From positions 1 through 64,000 of the forward strand of contig JALFIX010000030.1 in NCBI GenBank assembly GCA_022775105.1: DNA of 64,000 nucleotides, given 5' to 3'. Positions 16,689-25,918 of the stretch are shown here, piece after piece. The notes below the pieces were generated by a model. It worked only from the letters and a program-made list of their open reading frames with translations, had not been told where the DNA came from and did no database searches. Source of the stretch: Prevotella sp. GTDB lineage: Bacteria; Bacteroidota; Bacteroidia; Bacteroidales; Bacteroidaceae. Position numbers and translations under genes: made by a program. Positions within the stretch are counted from its first letter, which is position 1, and each line of letters begins with the position of its first letter.

Positions 16689-17859
16689 ATCTGTTTTGTT
16701 GAAAATACTTTATCCCTGTCATTATCATAAAGCAGCCCCAAATATAGTATATATTGGATATATTTGCCCCGAGCAAAACAAGAAACAATAAAGACTCAAT
16801 ACTGAGAAAACGTTTGATAACGCATGAAAAGATGAGGGCCAAAAATATAATATACGCCAGAAGCCCATATTGGTCATAGATTTTGGTGTCAGTCCTTCGC
16901 CACCAATTCTTGTCTTTTTCCATGCTTTTTTTGCCAATCCATGTTTCAAGTTGGGTTACATCTGTTTTTGTAAAGACGTTCATCACAGGAATGACTCTCG
17001 TCGCTCCGCTGCCATCGGCGGCCATTGCTTCCTCTGCACTGCCTGTTGACGCAGCTTCTGCCAATGCAACTGCACGGTCCATTTGTTTGAGTTCCAGTAT
17101 ATTTCCCAGAAAGAATAATCCAATCACCATAGGAATAATATATACAGAAGTCTTTCGGGTTATGAAATACAGACTCAGTGCTGCCAATCCGACAAATGCA
17201 GTACCACTTCCCATCATTAGCATGCACCAAAAGAAAAGGATTGTCACAATACGGTGTTCCCTGTCAAATAACTCTTTGATTGTAACAGTGTGGCCTATGG
17301 TCATTTCCAAACACCGCAAATATCCCAACATGGCAAACGTAAGAATACGTGCAGAGTGACTGGGCTCCAATGTTAAAGCTGGCAGTTTTGTGATTGAGAG
17401 AAATGGTTGGTTCTGTAGATTAAGCAGCGGCATATTGCGAAGGCCTACTAATACACATAACTGCTGCCCTATGAGCACTATGCCATAGGCAAGGATTAAG
17501 TATTTGAGGACATTAGTGAAATAGTCCAGAGTAAATGTGCCCTTGACGATAAAGCTGAAATAGGTGATGTACGTGATGAGATACATGCCAAGGAATCCCA
17601 ACGTGGAGAAGCGCATTTCCCCTTTTACTAATGAGAGAATGTAGCATACCGCCCAATATAAAGCTCCGAGGATAAAAGCCTTTGTAATGATTGGCTTCTT
17701 GGCAATGAAAATTAGCGGACATATAGCCATGAATCCAATTTTGACAGGACTGAATGGCCCTTGCTCGATGGGTACGAACATGATATTGAACAAGACAAGC
17801 ATCGTCGTAGCCAACACCTTGTCCGAAAATAATACATTTATCTTTAGTACGTTGAACAT
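16681..17859 (-). CDS. O-antigen polymerase-like (Wzy) membrane protein
   Basis: Multiple hydrophobic segments over 392 aa, located among glycosyltransferases. Confidence 0.6.
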   Translation of the reverse strand: MFNVLKINVLFSDKVLATTMLVLFNIMFVPIEQGPFSPVKIGFMAICPLIFIAKKPIITKAFILGALYWAVCYILSLVKGEMRFSTLGFLGMYLITYITYFSFIVKGTFTLDYFTNVLKYLILAYGIVLIGQQLCVLVGLRNMPLLNLQNQPFLSITKLPALTLEPSHSARILTFAMLGYLRCLEMTIGHTVTIKELFDREHRIVTILFFWCMLMMGSGTAFVGLAALSLYFITRKTSVYIIPMVIGLFFLGNILELKQMDRAVALAEAASTGSAEEAMAADGSGATRVIPVMNVFTKTDVTQLETWIGKKSMEKDKNWWRRTDTKIYDQYGLLAYIIFLALIFSCVIKRFLSIESLLFLVLLGANISNIYYIWGCFMIMTGIKYFQQNRYD

Positions 17860-17876
17860 CAGGCTTTGTTTTGTTA

Positions 17877-18743
17877 TTACTTACGGAAAAAGCCTCTCAG
17901 ATAATCCGTCATGTAGTACACTGCCAAATAGCTGTTCCATCCGATTGTTTTCATAATATGGCTGCACCGGCTTTGGTAGTTGTAATGGCGTTCGAAATAA
18001 AGCCGGGAAGAAATCCACGTCCTGAAACGTTTTCTGGCATTGCCTTTGGTGCTCTTGATGTGACGGTGTACGGCTTGCAGGTCAGCTACATAATACATGT
18101 ACATACCAGCCTGCTCTACCTGTTTGGAAAGGATAGCCTCCTCACAATAGAGAAATACATTCTCGTTAAAGAAACCAATGTCCTCAATAAAGTTTATGCG
18201 CACCATCAGGCAGCAGCCGCTTACTTTTTTACATACATGCGAAGTTTTAAAATCTCCAATGAAATCGGGAGTCTCTTTTGAAGTACGGTGGAAGACTGCA
18301 TTCATCCAGTTAAAACTGCTCGTCCAGTTTTTCGGATCCGGCATCATCGGGTTCTGATGCTGCAGGTCAGGAGATGTAATATCAGTAGCAACTACTGCTA
18401 CATTCAGGCTTTTCTCCATTTCCATGACCATCCGCCTCACATAGTATTTCTGCGGAAACTCCATGTCTGGATTGGCTATCAGCGCATATTCATATCCTTT
18501 TCCCGCAGCATAGCGGAGACCTATATTATTGCCTGCATTATATCCGCGGTTTTCTTTTGCCGCGATGAAAGTGCAGCCTTGTTCTGCCGCCAGGCTCTTT
18601 GCAGCCAGGGCATCGTCCTCGCGCGAGCAGTTATCCACAATGATGATTTCGAGCGACACTCCCTCCTGACGTTTCAGGTCGGATATGCACTTGCGGCAGT
18701 CGGTACTCGAATTGTAGTTCAGAACAATTACTGCTACCTTCAT
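17877..18743 (-). CDS. Glycosyltransferase family 2 (rhamnosyltransferase-like)
   Basis: MKVAVIVLNYNSSTDCRKCISDL...IIIVDNCS...LIANPDMEF; start moved inward to the MKVAV methionine. Confidence 0.85.
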   Translation of the reverse strand: MKVAVIVLNYNSSTDCRKCISDLKRQEGVSLEIIIVDNCSREDDALAAKSLAAEQGCTFIAAKENRGYNAGNNIGLRYAAGKGYEYALIANPDMEFPQKYYVRRMVMEMEKSLNVAVVATDITSPDLQHQNPMMPDPKNWTSSFNWMNAVFHRTSKETPDFIGDFKTSHVCKKVSGCCLMVRINFIEDIGFFNENVFLYCEEAILSKQVEQAGMYMYYVADLQAVHRHIKSTKGNARKRFRTWISSRLYFERHYNYQSRCSHIMKTIGWNSYLAVYYMTDYLRGFFRK

Positions 18744-18748
18744 ATTTT

Positions 18749-20476
18749 TTATACTTCTTCCATCCTTGTCATGTCCCAACCGCAGAACTGGATGATGATC
18801 TTGTGGAGTCTGGTGCCTTGTCTCATTGCCTCAACTCTCTCTGTCTTGGCATATTGGTTGATTTGCTCCACTGCCTCATCCCATTGTTTTGTGGCGTATT
18901 CCTCTGTGTATTTCGCCTTTGAGAGGTATTTGAGTTCAATGATATAGCTGTGCTTGGCCTTGTAGTGTGCCATGTTTGGCATGAGGAAGAGGTCGCAATA
19001 GCCATGGTTGAATTCCATTTCGGGGGCTATGAGATAGTAGCTGCAAAGACTTAGGTATGCCATAAAGAACCCTTGGATGTTTCTCTCGCCCTCGATGGAG
19101 TCGCGCACTGAGGATAGGAGCTTGTAGCGGTCGCACAGATACTGGAGGGCATCGTACCAATTGCCATGCGCTCCCATTGCTGAATACAGGCTGACTAATT
19201 CCATGGTATCTACGCTGCAAACCTCGTCGTAGTTTTCCATAAGGAAGTTGTAGTATTGCAGTCGTACGTTGTTGTTGGGTATGGCAAGGACGAGCTGGAG
19301 GTCTGATACTCCCTTGATAGTCAACATTCCGTAATAGAAAAGAAGACTGATGAACTTGTTGGGCTTGATCAGGTCAGACGCAGGGAAGGACAGTTCTATG
19401 TTGGATGTAATCTCGCCTTTTTCGGCTATCTGCTTGAGTATTCCTTTGCGGTTGCCGTCCAGTTGGTCAAGACGTATGAGCTGCTTCAGCTTGTTGTAGT
19501 CGGTCTTGGTGTTCGGGTCGAGCATAGACTCAGGTGAGGACTTGAACATCATATAGTTGCGCAGGTAGAACAGCACCATGTCGCTATTGAACACACGGTT
19601 GCCGTCTTCATGGCATTCCTTGGAGAAACAGTAGTTGTCATACCACGGTTTCATCTCCTCTATCATAGCCTCAATGTCGCAGTTTGCGGGCAAAGAACCT
19701 GCTTCCTTGTAATATGTGAACATCGCACGTACGTCCTCAGTGGAGAAGCCGAGCAGCTTGTCGAAATAGAACAGTGTTGATATGTTCCATCCGATATTGA
19801 AACCGCTGGTGAGGTCATCCAATGTCACAGGACTGACTCCCGTGAAGAAAATCCGCTCGAATGTACCCTTGAACTTCTTGAATACATCACGGTAGAAACC
19901 TTCCGCATGTGTCATCTTGTGATATACCTCCTCTCCCTTCTCGCTAAGCACGACATTGGTGAAGTTGTCATATTCATCAATGATGAGGTACATCGGGATG
20001 TGGAGTTCATTGGCTGTTGTGGTAATCTGAATCAGCTTACCTGTATAAGTATTGCATTCAAAAAATGACTTTAGGAAATAATCCGGATAGTCATCAGAAT
20101 ACTTTCTGACAAAGGCATTAAGTGTATAGCAAAGGTACTCATCGAACTTCTTCTCAAGTTCGTCGATAGTGCCTCCTATCCGCGAGAAGTCGAGGTGCAT
20201 CACTTGGTATCTGCCCATCAGTGGTGTGGGGTGCTTGCCTATCCAGAGCGAACCGAATATCTCCTCAAACTGGTCCTTTTTCGCCTTGTCGTAATAGGTG
20301 GCAAGCATACTAAGCAACAGGCTCTTGCCAAAGCGGCGAGGGCGGATGAACATAAGGTAGTTCGGTTGTTGCTCAAGCAGAGGTATATACATGGTCTTGT
20401 CAACGTAATAAAGGTTGTCACTCATTACGTACTCGAAATCCGACACCCCGTATGGCAGTCGCTTGACGTTGTTCAT
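18749..20476 (-). CDS. AAA-ATPase-like with PD-(D/E)XK-type C-terminus (DUF1703-type)
   Basis: MNNVKRLPYGVSDFEYVMSDNLYYVDKTMYIPLLE...FIRPRRFGKSLLLSML; C-terminal YIIELKYLSKAK. Start moved inward from 20503. Confidence 0.8.
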   Translation of the reverse strand: MNNVKRLPYGVSDFEYVMSDNLYYVDKTMYIPLLEQQPNYLMFIRPRRFGKSLLLSMLATYYDKAKKDQFEEIFGSLWIGKHPTPLMGRYQVMHLDFSRIGGTIDELEKKFDEYLCYTLNAFVRKYSDDYPDYFLKSFFECNTYTGKLIQITTTANELHIPMYLIIDEYDNFTNVVLSEKGEEVYHKMTHAEGFYRDVFKKFKGTFERIFFTGVSPVTLDDLTSGFNIGWNISTLFYFDKLLGFSTEDVRAMFTYYKEAGSLPANCDIEAMIEEMKPWYDNYCFSKECHEDGNRVFNSDMVLFYLRNYMMFKSSPESMLDPNTKTDYNKLKQLIRLDQLDGNRKGILKQIAEKGEITSNIELSFPASDLIKPNKFISLLFYYGMLTIKGVSDLQLVLAIPNNNVRLQYYNFLMENYDEVCSVDTMELVSLYSAMGAHGNWYDALQYLCDRYKLLSSVRDSIEGERNIQGFFMAYLSLCSYYLIAPEMEFNHGYCDLFLMPNMAHYKAKHSYIIELKYLSKAKYTEEYATKQWDEAVEQINQYAKTERVEAMRQGTRLHKIIIQFCGWDMTRMEEV

Positions 20477-20572
20477 ATCTATATCCTTTCTTATTAATCG
20501 CAATTATGCCGCAAAATTACGAATAAAAATCCGAATTATCAAATATTTGCTGATTTTTCTTATAGATAATAC

Positions 20573-22444
20573 TTATTTGTCCTTGTATATGTTGTACCTG
20601 TGAGCCACAAATTTCCAATACAGATAACCTCTTAGTTTAACGGTCGTGTTCCTTAATCTCCACACGGATGCAAGCAGGCGATGGGGGAGGGTTAGGCGCA
20701 GGCTGCCTAAGTCATAGCCTGTTATTGTATCACCCAGGAGTGAAATCCTCATGAGTTCAATTATAGTAAGACGCTTCACAAAGGGAATATGGTCGTCAAA
20801 CTCTGTCTGTTTCGACAATGGGCGTATGTCTATGTCTATTGACGCATTGCCAATACATTTGAACGAGGCTATTGCCCAATCACGCAGTGTCTTGTCGTCA
20901 AGTTTGTTCATCGTGTTTATTTGGGCGGCAATAGTCTCGATGGCATCTTGGTTTGCCTGAGTGATTTGGGTATGGCAGAATTGCTCGTTGTTTCCAAATG
21001 CTGGTGCAATGATGCCGTTGTCTGTCCTTTGATAGGCAATGGTGGAAGGGTAGGGCGAGGCGGAGTAGTAATGTTCCAGCAATGCTGTTGTCCCTGTGGA
21101 TAGTTCCTCTGCCTGGAAATATGTAGAATACCTGCCTGCTGATGGAGGAAATACATCACGTCTGACTCCGTAATAGAAGAAATGCAAGTCCTTCGCTCCC
21201 TTACGTCTAAGGATATGATTCATCATCAGACGGGATGTTCCCAACCAGCCTACATCTACGGCAGCACATCTTTCTCCGTCGAGCAATCCCTCCTGACGGA
21301 AATATTCCACCAACAACTGTTCTTGTTCTTTGGCACGCTGTTGCAAGAGTGGAGTGAAATCGCTATGGAATATCTTATGCAGGAAATCCTCTTGTTCCTT
21401 TATGTTATTTGCTTTGGTATAGTTGAACTCTATTCCGTATTTCTCCCGCAATTCCTCACGCGATGTTCCCAAATGAAGTAGTCGCTTGTCTATAGGGTCA
21501 ATGCGGATGATGGTGTTGTGGTCGCTTGCCGCCAAATAGGCTTTTTCGTCCTCTCCGTGGAGATAGGGCAGGAGGAGCGACCTGCGGGAAACGAAGAGAT
21601 AGTGCAGTTCAAGTTCTTCAGCTTCTTTTAATAACACTTGTGCCGCCTTCATCAGGACATAACTGTCGCGAGACAGGAAGTAGAGCTTGCGAATGCCCAT
21701 CCTGCGTGCCTCACGCAACACATAAATGACGTATGGCATATAAGCAGGCACCACGAAATCGGCGGCGAAGGCAGCGAACTCGTTTCCTTCATGCTTTAGA
21801 CGGTGTTGCCGTGAGAGTTCTGCTAAAGGAGCGGAAGTCTGTGTATATGCTTTTTCCACATTATTATATAATGTATTGATGTGTATGGCACGTATGCCAT
21901 TCTTCCTTGCCATCTTGATGTCGCTTCTCATGTTGTCGCCGTAGTGAATCCATTCCGTAGGTTGCAAATCCTTTCTCACCACTTTATAAAGAATGCCAGT
22001 GTCTTTTCTTGCATTATGTTCGCATGAGACATATATATCATCATTGTCCTCATAACATCCGCAACTTTTTAATGTCTCTCTTAAGAACTTGCTGCTGAGA
22101 TACATGTCGCTGATGAAGGCGATGTGATAACCTTCGTTTCTTCGTTGCCCAATCAATTTGCATACAGATGGATTAACGATAAGAACATCTTTCTCAGCCT
22201 CCTCTTCCGCCTGCATCATCTCCTCTTTGCTTTTCTTCGCAAACGAGAGGAATGCGGAATCTATTTTTTCATATTTATCCTTCAGAGTATTCCCTTTCGT
22301 CCGCTTTCGCCATACCACAAAAGCCTCGCGCAAGTCTTTGTCCTGTGGAAATAGCCTTATAGCCAAGGCATGAAATACAGCCTCGGGTTTTCCGCAGCTG
22401 CGAAGCAGAGTGGTGTCGAATATGTCGAAGGACGCTAATTTCAT
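20573..22444 (-). CDS. HAD-like hydrolase, large polysaccharide-locus type
   Basis: N-terminal SFDIFDTTLLR, IAFISDMYLS, IHYGDNMRSD motifs; second FLSRDSYVL segment. Confidence 0.65.
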   Translation of the reverse strand: MKLASFDIFDTTLLRSCGKPEAVFHALAIRLFPQDKDLREAFVVWRKRTKGNTLKDKYEKIDSAFLSFAKKSKEEMMQAEEEAEKDVLIVNPSVCKLIGQRRNEGYHIAFISDMYLSSKFLRETLKSCGCYEDNDDIYVSCEHNARKDTGILYKVVRKDLQPTEWIHYGDNMRSDIKMARKNGIRAIHINTLYNNVEKAYTQTSAPLAELSRQHRLKHEGNEFAAFAADFVVPAYMPYVIYVLREARRMGIRKLYFLSRDSYVLMKAAQVLLKEAEELELHYLFVSRRSLLLPYLHGEDEKAYLAASDHNTIIRIDPIDKRLLHLGTSREELREKYGIEFNYTKANNIKEQEDFLHKIFHSDFTPLLQQRAKEQEQLLVEYFRQEGLLDGERCAAVDVGWLGTSRLMMNHILRRKGAKDLHFFYYGVRRDVFPPSAGRYSTYFQAEELSTGTTALLEHYYSASPYPSTIAYQRTDNGIIAPAFGNNEQFCHTQITQANQDAIETIAAQINTMNKLDDKTLRDWAIASFKCIGNASIDIDIRPLSKQTEFDDHIPFVKRLTIIELMRISLLGDTITGYDLGSLRLTLPHRLLASVWRLRNTTVKLRGYLYWKFVAHRYNIYKDK

Positions 22445-22506
22445 GATGATACTTGCTTTTCTACGAGTTTATATCTGAGTGACATAATTTGTAGTTTAAC
22501 TCGTTG

Positions 22507-23685
22507 TTACATCCTTTCAAAACTGTCTATCCAAATAGCGGCAATTTTTTCGACGTTGTATCTTTCAACGCTTTTGATTCCAGAGATAGACATACGGTGA
22601 CGTAACTCTGAATCATCCATAAGTTTCCTTAGTTTCTTTACATATTCTTTTTGGTCAAACGCCTTTACACAGAAACCATTCTCCCCGTCGGTAATAATAT
22701 CATCCAATGCTGCATAACTTCGATAGGCTATCGGGACACACCCATATTGCTGTGCTTCTACTAAAACCATTCCCCATCCCTCTGCGACAGATGTCATACA
22801 GATAACAGATGCTTTAGCGTAGTAATCAGAAGGATTGCAAAATCCTACTATTTCAGCATTCTGTATATTATAACGAGATATTATTTCATTCCAATACTTC
22901 CAATCTCCAGAACCCAAAATCTTCAATTGCCAATCAGGATGACTTCTGTTCATTTCCTTCCAAATAAAAAGCATTTTATCAAGTCCTTTCTCATAACCTA
23001 ATCTTCCTATCCATAACACTATTTTTTCTCTAGAAACCTCCCCATCTTTGAAAGGTATTGGTAACACAGGATTGTTTATGGCAATTAGTTTTTCTGCATC
23101 AGCATAGTCCACATATTTCACGAAACTTTCTTTAAATGAGTCTGAAAGTAAGGCGACTTTGTTAGATTTGAGATAAATTTCAGTGTATAGTTGCTTTAAT
23201 CTTAGATTCACTTCCCTTTTTGTATATATGAGATACTTAAAATAACGTATAAGATCAAGCAACCACTTTATTATATTCTTACCGTTTCTCATCTTTGCAA
23301 AGAAGAAATGAGCAAGAACCTTTTCTTCATGTTCTATGTCAAAATGTATGACAGAAATAATTTTAGCTTTGGTATCTAATGCAAAGCATAGGTTATTAAA
23401 AGACTCAATCTTAGCGTGTTGGTGTAGTATAATTTGGACTTTCCTCGTCTCGATGACGTGCTGAAAGAATGATAGGTTTTTGTCTGAGAAAACCATATCA
23501 TTATCGGGTAAAAACATGAATTCAATCCCCTCTACTTCTTTCAAACGGCAAGACGAAGGACAATAACACAAGAAGAACACATTATGACCGCGTCTCTTCC
23601 ATTCTTTAGCTAAAGTAAGAGAAACCCTTTTATCCCCAAATACATATTGAGGATTCATGTCATAGCTTGTAATCAGGATATTCAT
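22507..23685 (-). CDS. Glycosyltransferase family 4
   Basis: VLWIGRLGYEKGLDKML, SVAEGWGMVLVEAQQYGCVPIAY motifs. Confidence 0.85.
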   Translation of the reverse strand: MNILITSYDMNPQYVFGDKRVSLTLAKEWKRRGHNVFFLCYCPSSCRLKEVEGIEFMFLPDNDMVFSDKNLSFFQHVIETRKVQIILHQHAKIESFNNLCFALDTKAKIISVIHFDIEHEEKVLAHFFFAKMRNGKNIIKWLLDLIRYFKYLIYTKREVNLRLKQLYTEIYLKSNKVALLSDSFKESFVKYVDYADAEKLIAINNPVLPIPFKDGEVSREKIVLWIGRLGYEKGLDKMLFIWKEMNRSHPDWQLKILGSGDWKYWNEIISRYNIQNAEIVGFCNPSDYYAKASVICMTSVAEGWGMVLVEAQQYGCVPIAYRSYAALDDIITDGENGFCVKAFDQKEYVKKLRKLMDDSELRHRMSISGIKSVERYNVEKIAAIWIDSFERM

Positions 23686-23754
23686 ATGTATTTCTCTGCA
23701 TTATAAACTGGGACAATTATGGAGACTAAGTGGTTGTTCATGAATCCTTAAACG

Positions 23755-24774
23755 TTATTTCCTGCAAAACAGATGCTTTAGCTGCTTTGTGTAATTCTTA
23801 ATGATATATTTATAGGCGCAGAACCTTTCGTTGATTTTATAGAGCATTGTATTCGCCCTATACGAGTTGTAGATATTATAACCAACATACGAAGACAAGA
23901 AATCGAAATGAGAGCTGTCAACAATGTTTGTTTGCACATTGAACCACCTTGACTTATTGTCAAGTGTTTCTTTCACTTCATGCCCGACACCTCCATACTC
24001 CTTTATTTTTCTATAGAAACTTTCGTCATAGAATACCGACAGCTCGCTTGACAGCATCGGGAGTGAGACATTGAAAAAGTGAATAATCAAACCACCATAG
24101 AAATATTTAAGGCTATCTGCAATCTGACAGTTAAATTCCCCAGGCAATACCCTTATTATATGACCATTTTTCTTGTTTGTCATAAACAGGGCTGGCTGGT
24201 CTAACGACGAGCCTTTCTCAAAAGACGAATACTGCCAGGTTTCATACCAGTCGGCGAAAAAAGCACGCATCCGTGGTGTGTCCTTCACATAAATCACGCC
24301 GGAGTTGAAGTAAAACTCATCGTCGAATGTCATTTCGCCATAGATTGAGCAAAGCCGGTGGCAGATAAAGTCAAATCCTGACAATTCGCGAAAACGGCGA
24401 TGGCCGTCTGGCACACAGGCGATTTCAGCTTCTATATTGTCAATTCCCGCAAGGGAGCCGCCCACAACAGTGTCAGCGTCTATGAAAAGCAGGTCTCCGG
24501 CGATGAACTGTCTGAAGTTGGTCTTCAGGTAGCGTGAGCGTTGCATGGCATTGTATCCATCAGGAGTATCTACCGCCACCACCTCTGTGACAAGTTCCCT
24601 TATGCCTCCACGCTTTCCGGTAAGTGTCGCTTCAGTGCCCTTATCCACAAGCAGGATTACCTTGGCTTCGGGGTTATGCCTTCTGAGTGTGTAGATCGAC
24701 ACCCACGCCTGTTCCAGGTATATGTCCTCGTCGTTGCTTACTATGCAATATACTATCTTGGTCTTCATCGCCAT
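23755..24774 (-). CDS. GT8-like glycosyltransferase
   Basis: DLLFIDADTVVGGSL DxD-type motif, TLRRHNPEAKVILLVD. Confidence 0.65.
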   Translation of the reverse strand: MAMKTKIVYCIVSNDEDIYLEQAWVSIYTLRRHNPEAKVILLVDKGTEATLTGKRGGIRELVTEVVAVDTPDGYNAMQRSRYLKTNFRQFIAGDLLFIDADTVVGGSLAGIDNIEAEIACVPDGHRRFRELSGFDFICHRLCSIYGEMTFDDEFYFNSGVIYVKDTPRMRAFFADWYETWQYSSFEKGSSLDQPALFMTNKKNGHIIRVLPGEFNCQIADSLKYFYGGLIIHFFNVSLPMLSSELSVFYDESFYRKIKEYGGVGHEVKETLDNKSRWFNVQTNIVDSSHFDFLSSYVGYNIYNSYRANTMLYKINERFCAYKYIIKNYTKQLKHLFCRK

Positions 24775-25593
24775 TTATCGTGAATACGACATTACGGATT
24801 TTTTTGAGAAGTATTTTTGTTTGAATTTATCAATCTTCCAAGCCATAACTCCCAATGCTTTAAACAAGAAATATGCCCACTTATGAGAACGGATGAAATA
24901 CAATTTTATAAAGACTCCCCTGTCTTCATCAGACATGTTTTTGGGGAATATCTCTGGTATTAATCTCTTTCTTTCTAAACTAAGAAGGTTTGTAGAACTT
25001 ATACCTCCGCCGTCAACGAATGATACTGGTTTGGGATAATGAGTGTATGTAGCCCCGTGATATATGACCGCCTCTATAAACCACTTCCAGTCGGACAGGA
25101 CTTTGTAATTCTCATCATACACGCCAACTGACATGAAAAGCGAACGCTTAATGAAAGATGCCTGATGAGGTATTGTCTTACAAAACAGTTCATACCAATT
25201 TAATTTTTTAGTAATATTAATTGGAACGATATGATTGCCTTCTTTTGCCAATTGTAATCCATAAATTATGTCAGTCGTGTATTGTTCTGAAAATACCTTT
25301 TTTACAATGTCCTTACAAACAAATATGTCGCCTGAATTCATGAAGTTCAGATACTCGCCTTTGGCTTTTGCAATGCCTTTGTTCATGGCATTGTAGATGC
25401 CCTTGTCAGGCTCTGAGCACCAATAGGCGAACTTGTCCTGATGCTGCTCTATGAACTCGCGGCTTCCGTCGGTGGAGCCGCCGTCTATTACGAGCCATTC
25501 GTAGTCAGTGAATGTCTGGCTGACAATGCTCTCGTATGTCTTCTTCAGCCCCTCAAGGTTGTTGAGGTTGACTGTGATGATGGATAGTTTCAT
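24775..25593 (-). CDS. Glycosyltransferase family 2
   Basis: MKLSIITVNLNNLEGLKKTYESIVSQTFTDYEWLVIDGGSTDGS. Confidence 0.9.
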   Translation of the reverse strand: MKLSIITVNLNNLEGLKKTYESIVSQTFTDYEWLVIDGGSTDGSREFIEQHQDKFAYWCSEPDKGIYNAMNKGIAKAKGEYLNFMNSGDIFVCKDIVKKVFSEQYTTDIIYGLQLAKEGNHIVPINITKKLNWYELFCKTIPHQASFIKRSLFMSVGVYDENYKVLSDWKWFIEAVIYHGATYTHYPKPVSFVDGGGISSTNLLSLERKRLIPEIFPKNMSDEDRGVFIKLYFIRSHKWAYFLFKALGVMAWKIDKFKQKYFSKKSVMSYSR

Positions 25594-25609
25594 TCAATTG
25601 TCTTTAATA

Positions 25610-25764
25610 TTACCCAACGCCCATTTTTACGACCTCCTTCACGCCCGAGCCCCATCTTTCAATGTATGAGGTACTATAGAGCACATTGGCGATGAGCTTG
25701 TTTTCAATTCCAACTGGCGGTGCTCGTCTTTTCTTATCAATATATCTAATTCCTCGTATGTCAT
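25610..25764 (-). pseudogene. Internally deleted remnant of an AlbA_2/Schlafen-type putative DNA-binding ATPase
   Basis: N-terminal-like MTYEELDILIRKDEHRQLELKTSS, then in another frame C-terminal-like LIANVLYSTSYIERWGSGVKEVVKMGVG-stop. Confidence 0.6.
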
Positions 25765-25918
25765 AAAATTGAATATCTCAATATCGTCGACAAAATTAAA
25801 TAAAAAAATCTGTTTTTCCAACGATATATCAAAAATCTCTCAATTTATTTTGCCGAACATGTAGAAATACTCACTTTTCATTCCTTAAACGTTATTCTTT
25901 GCAAAACTAATGCCTTAG

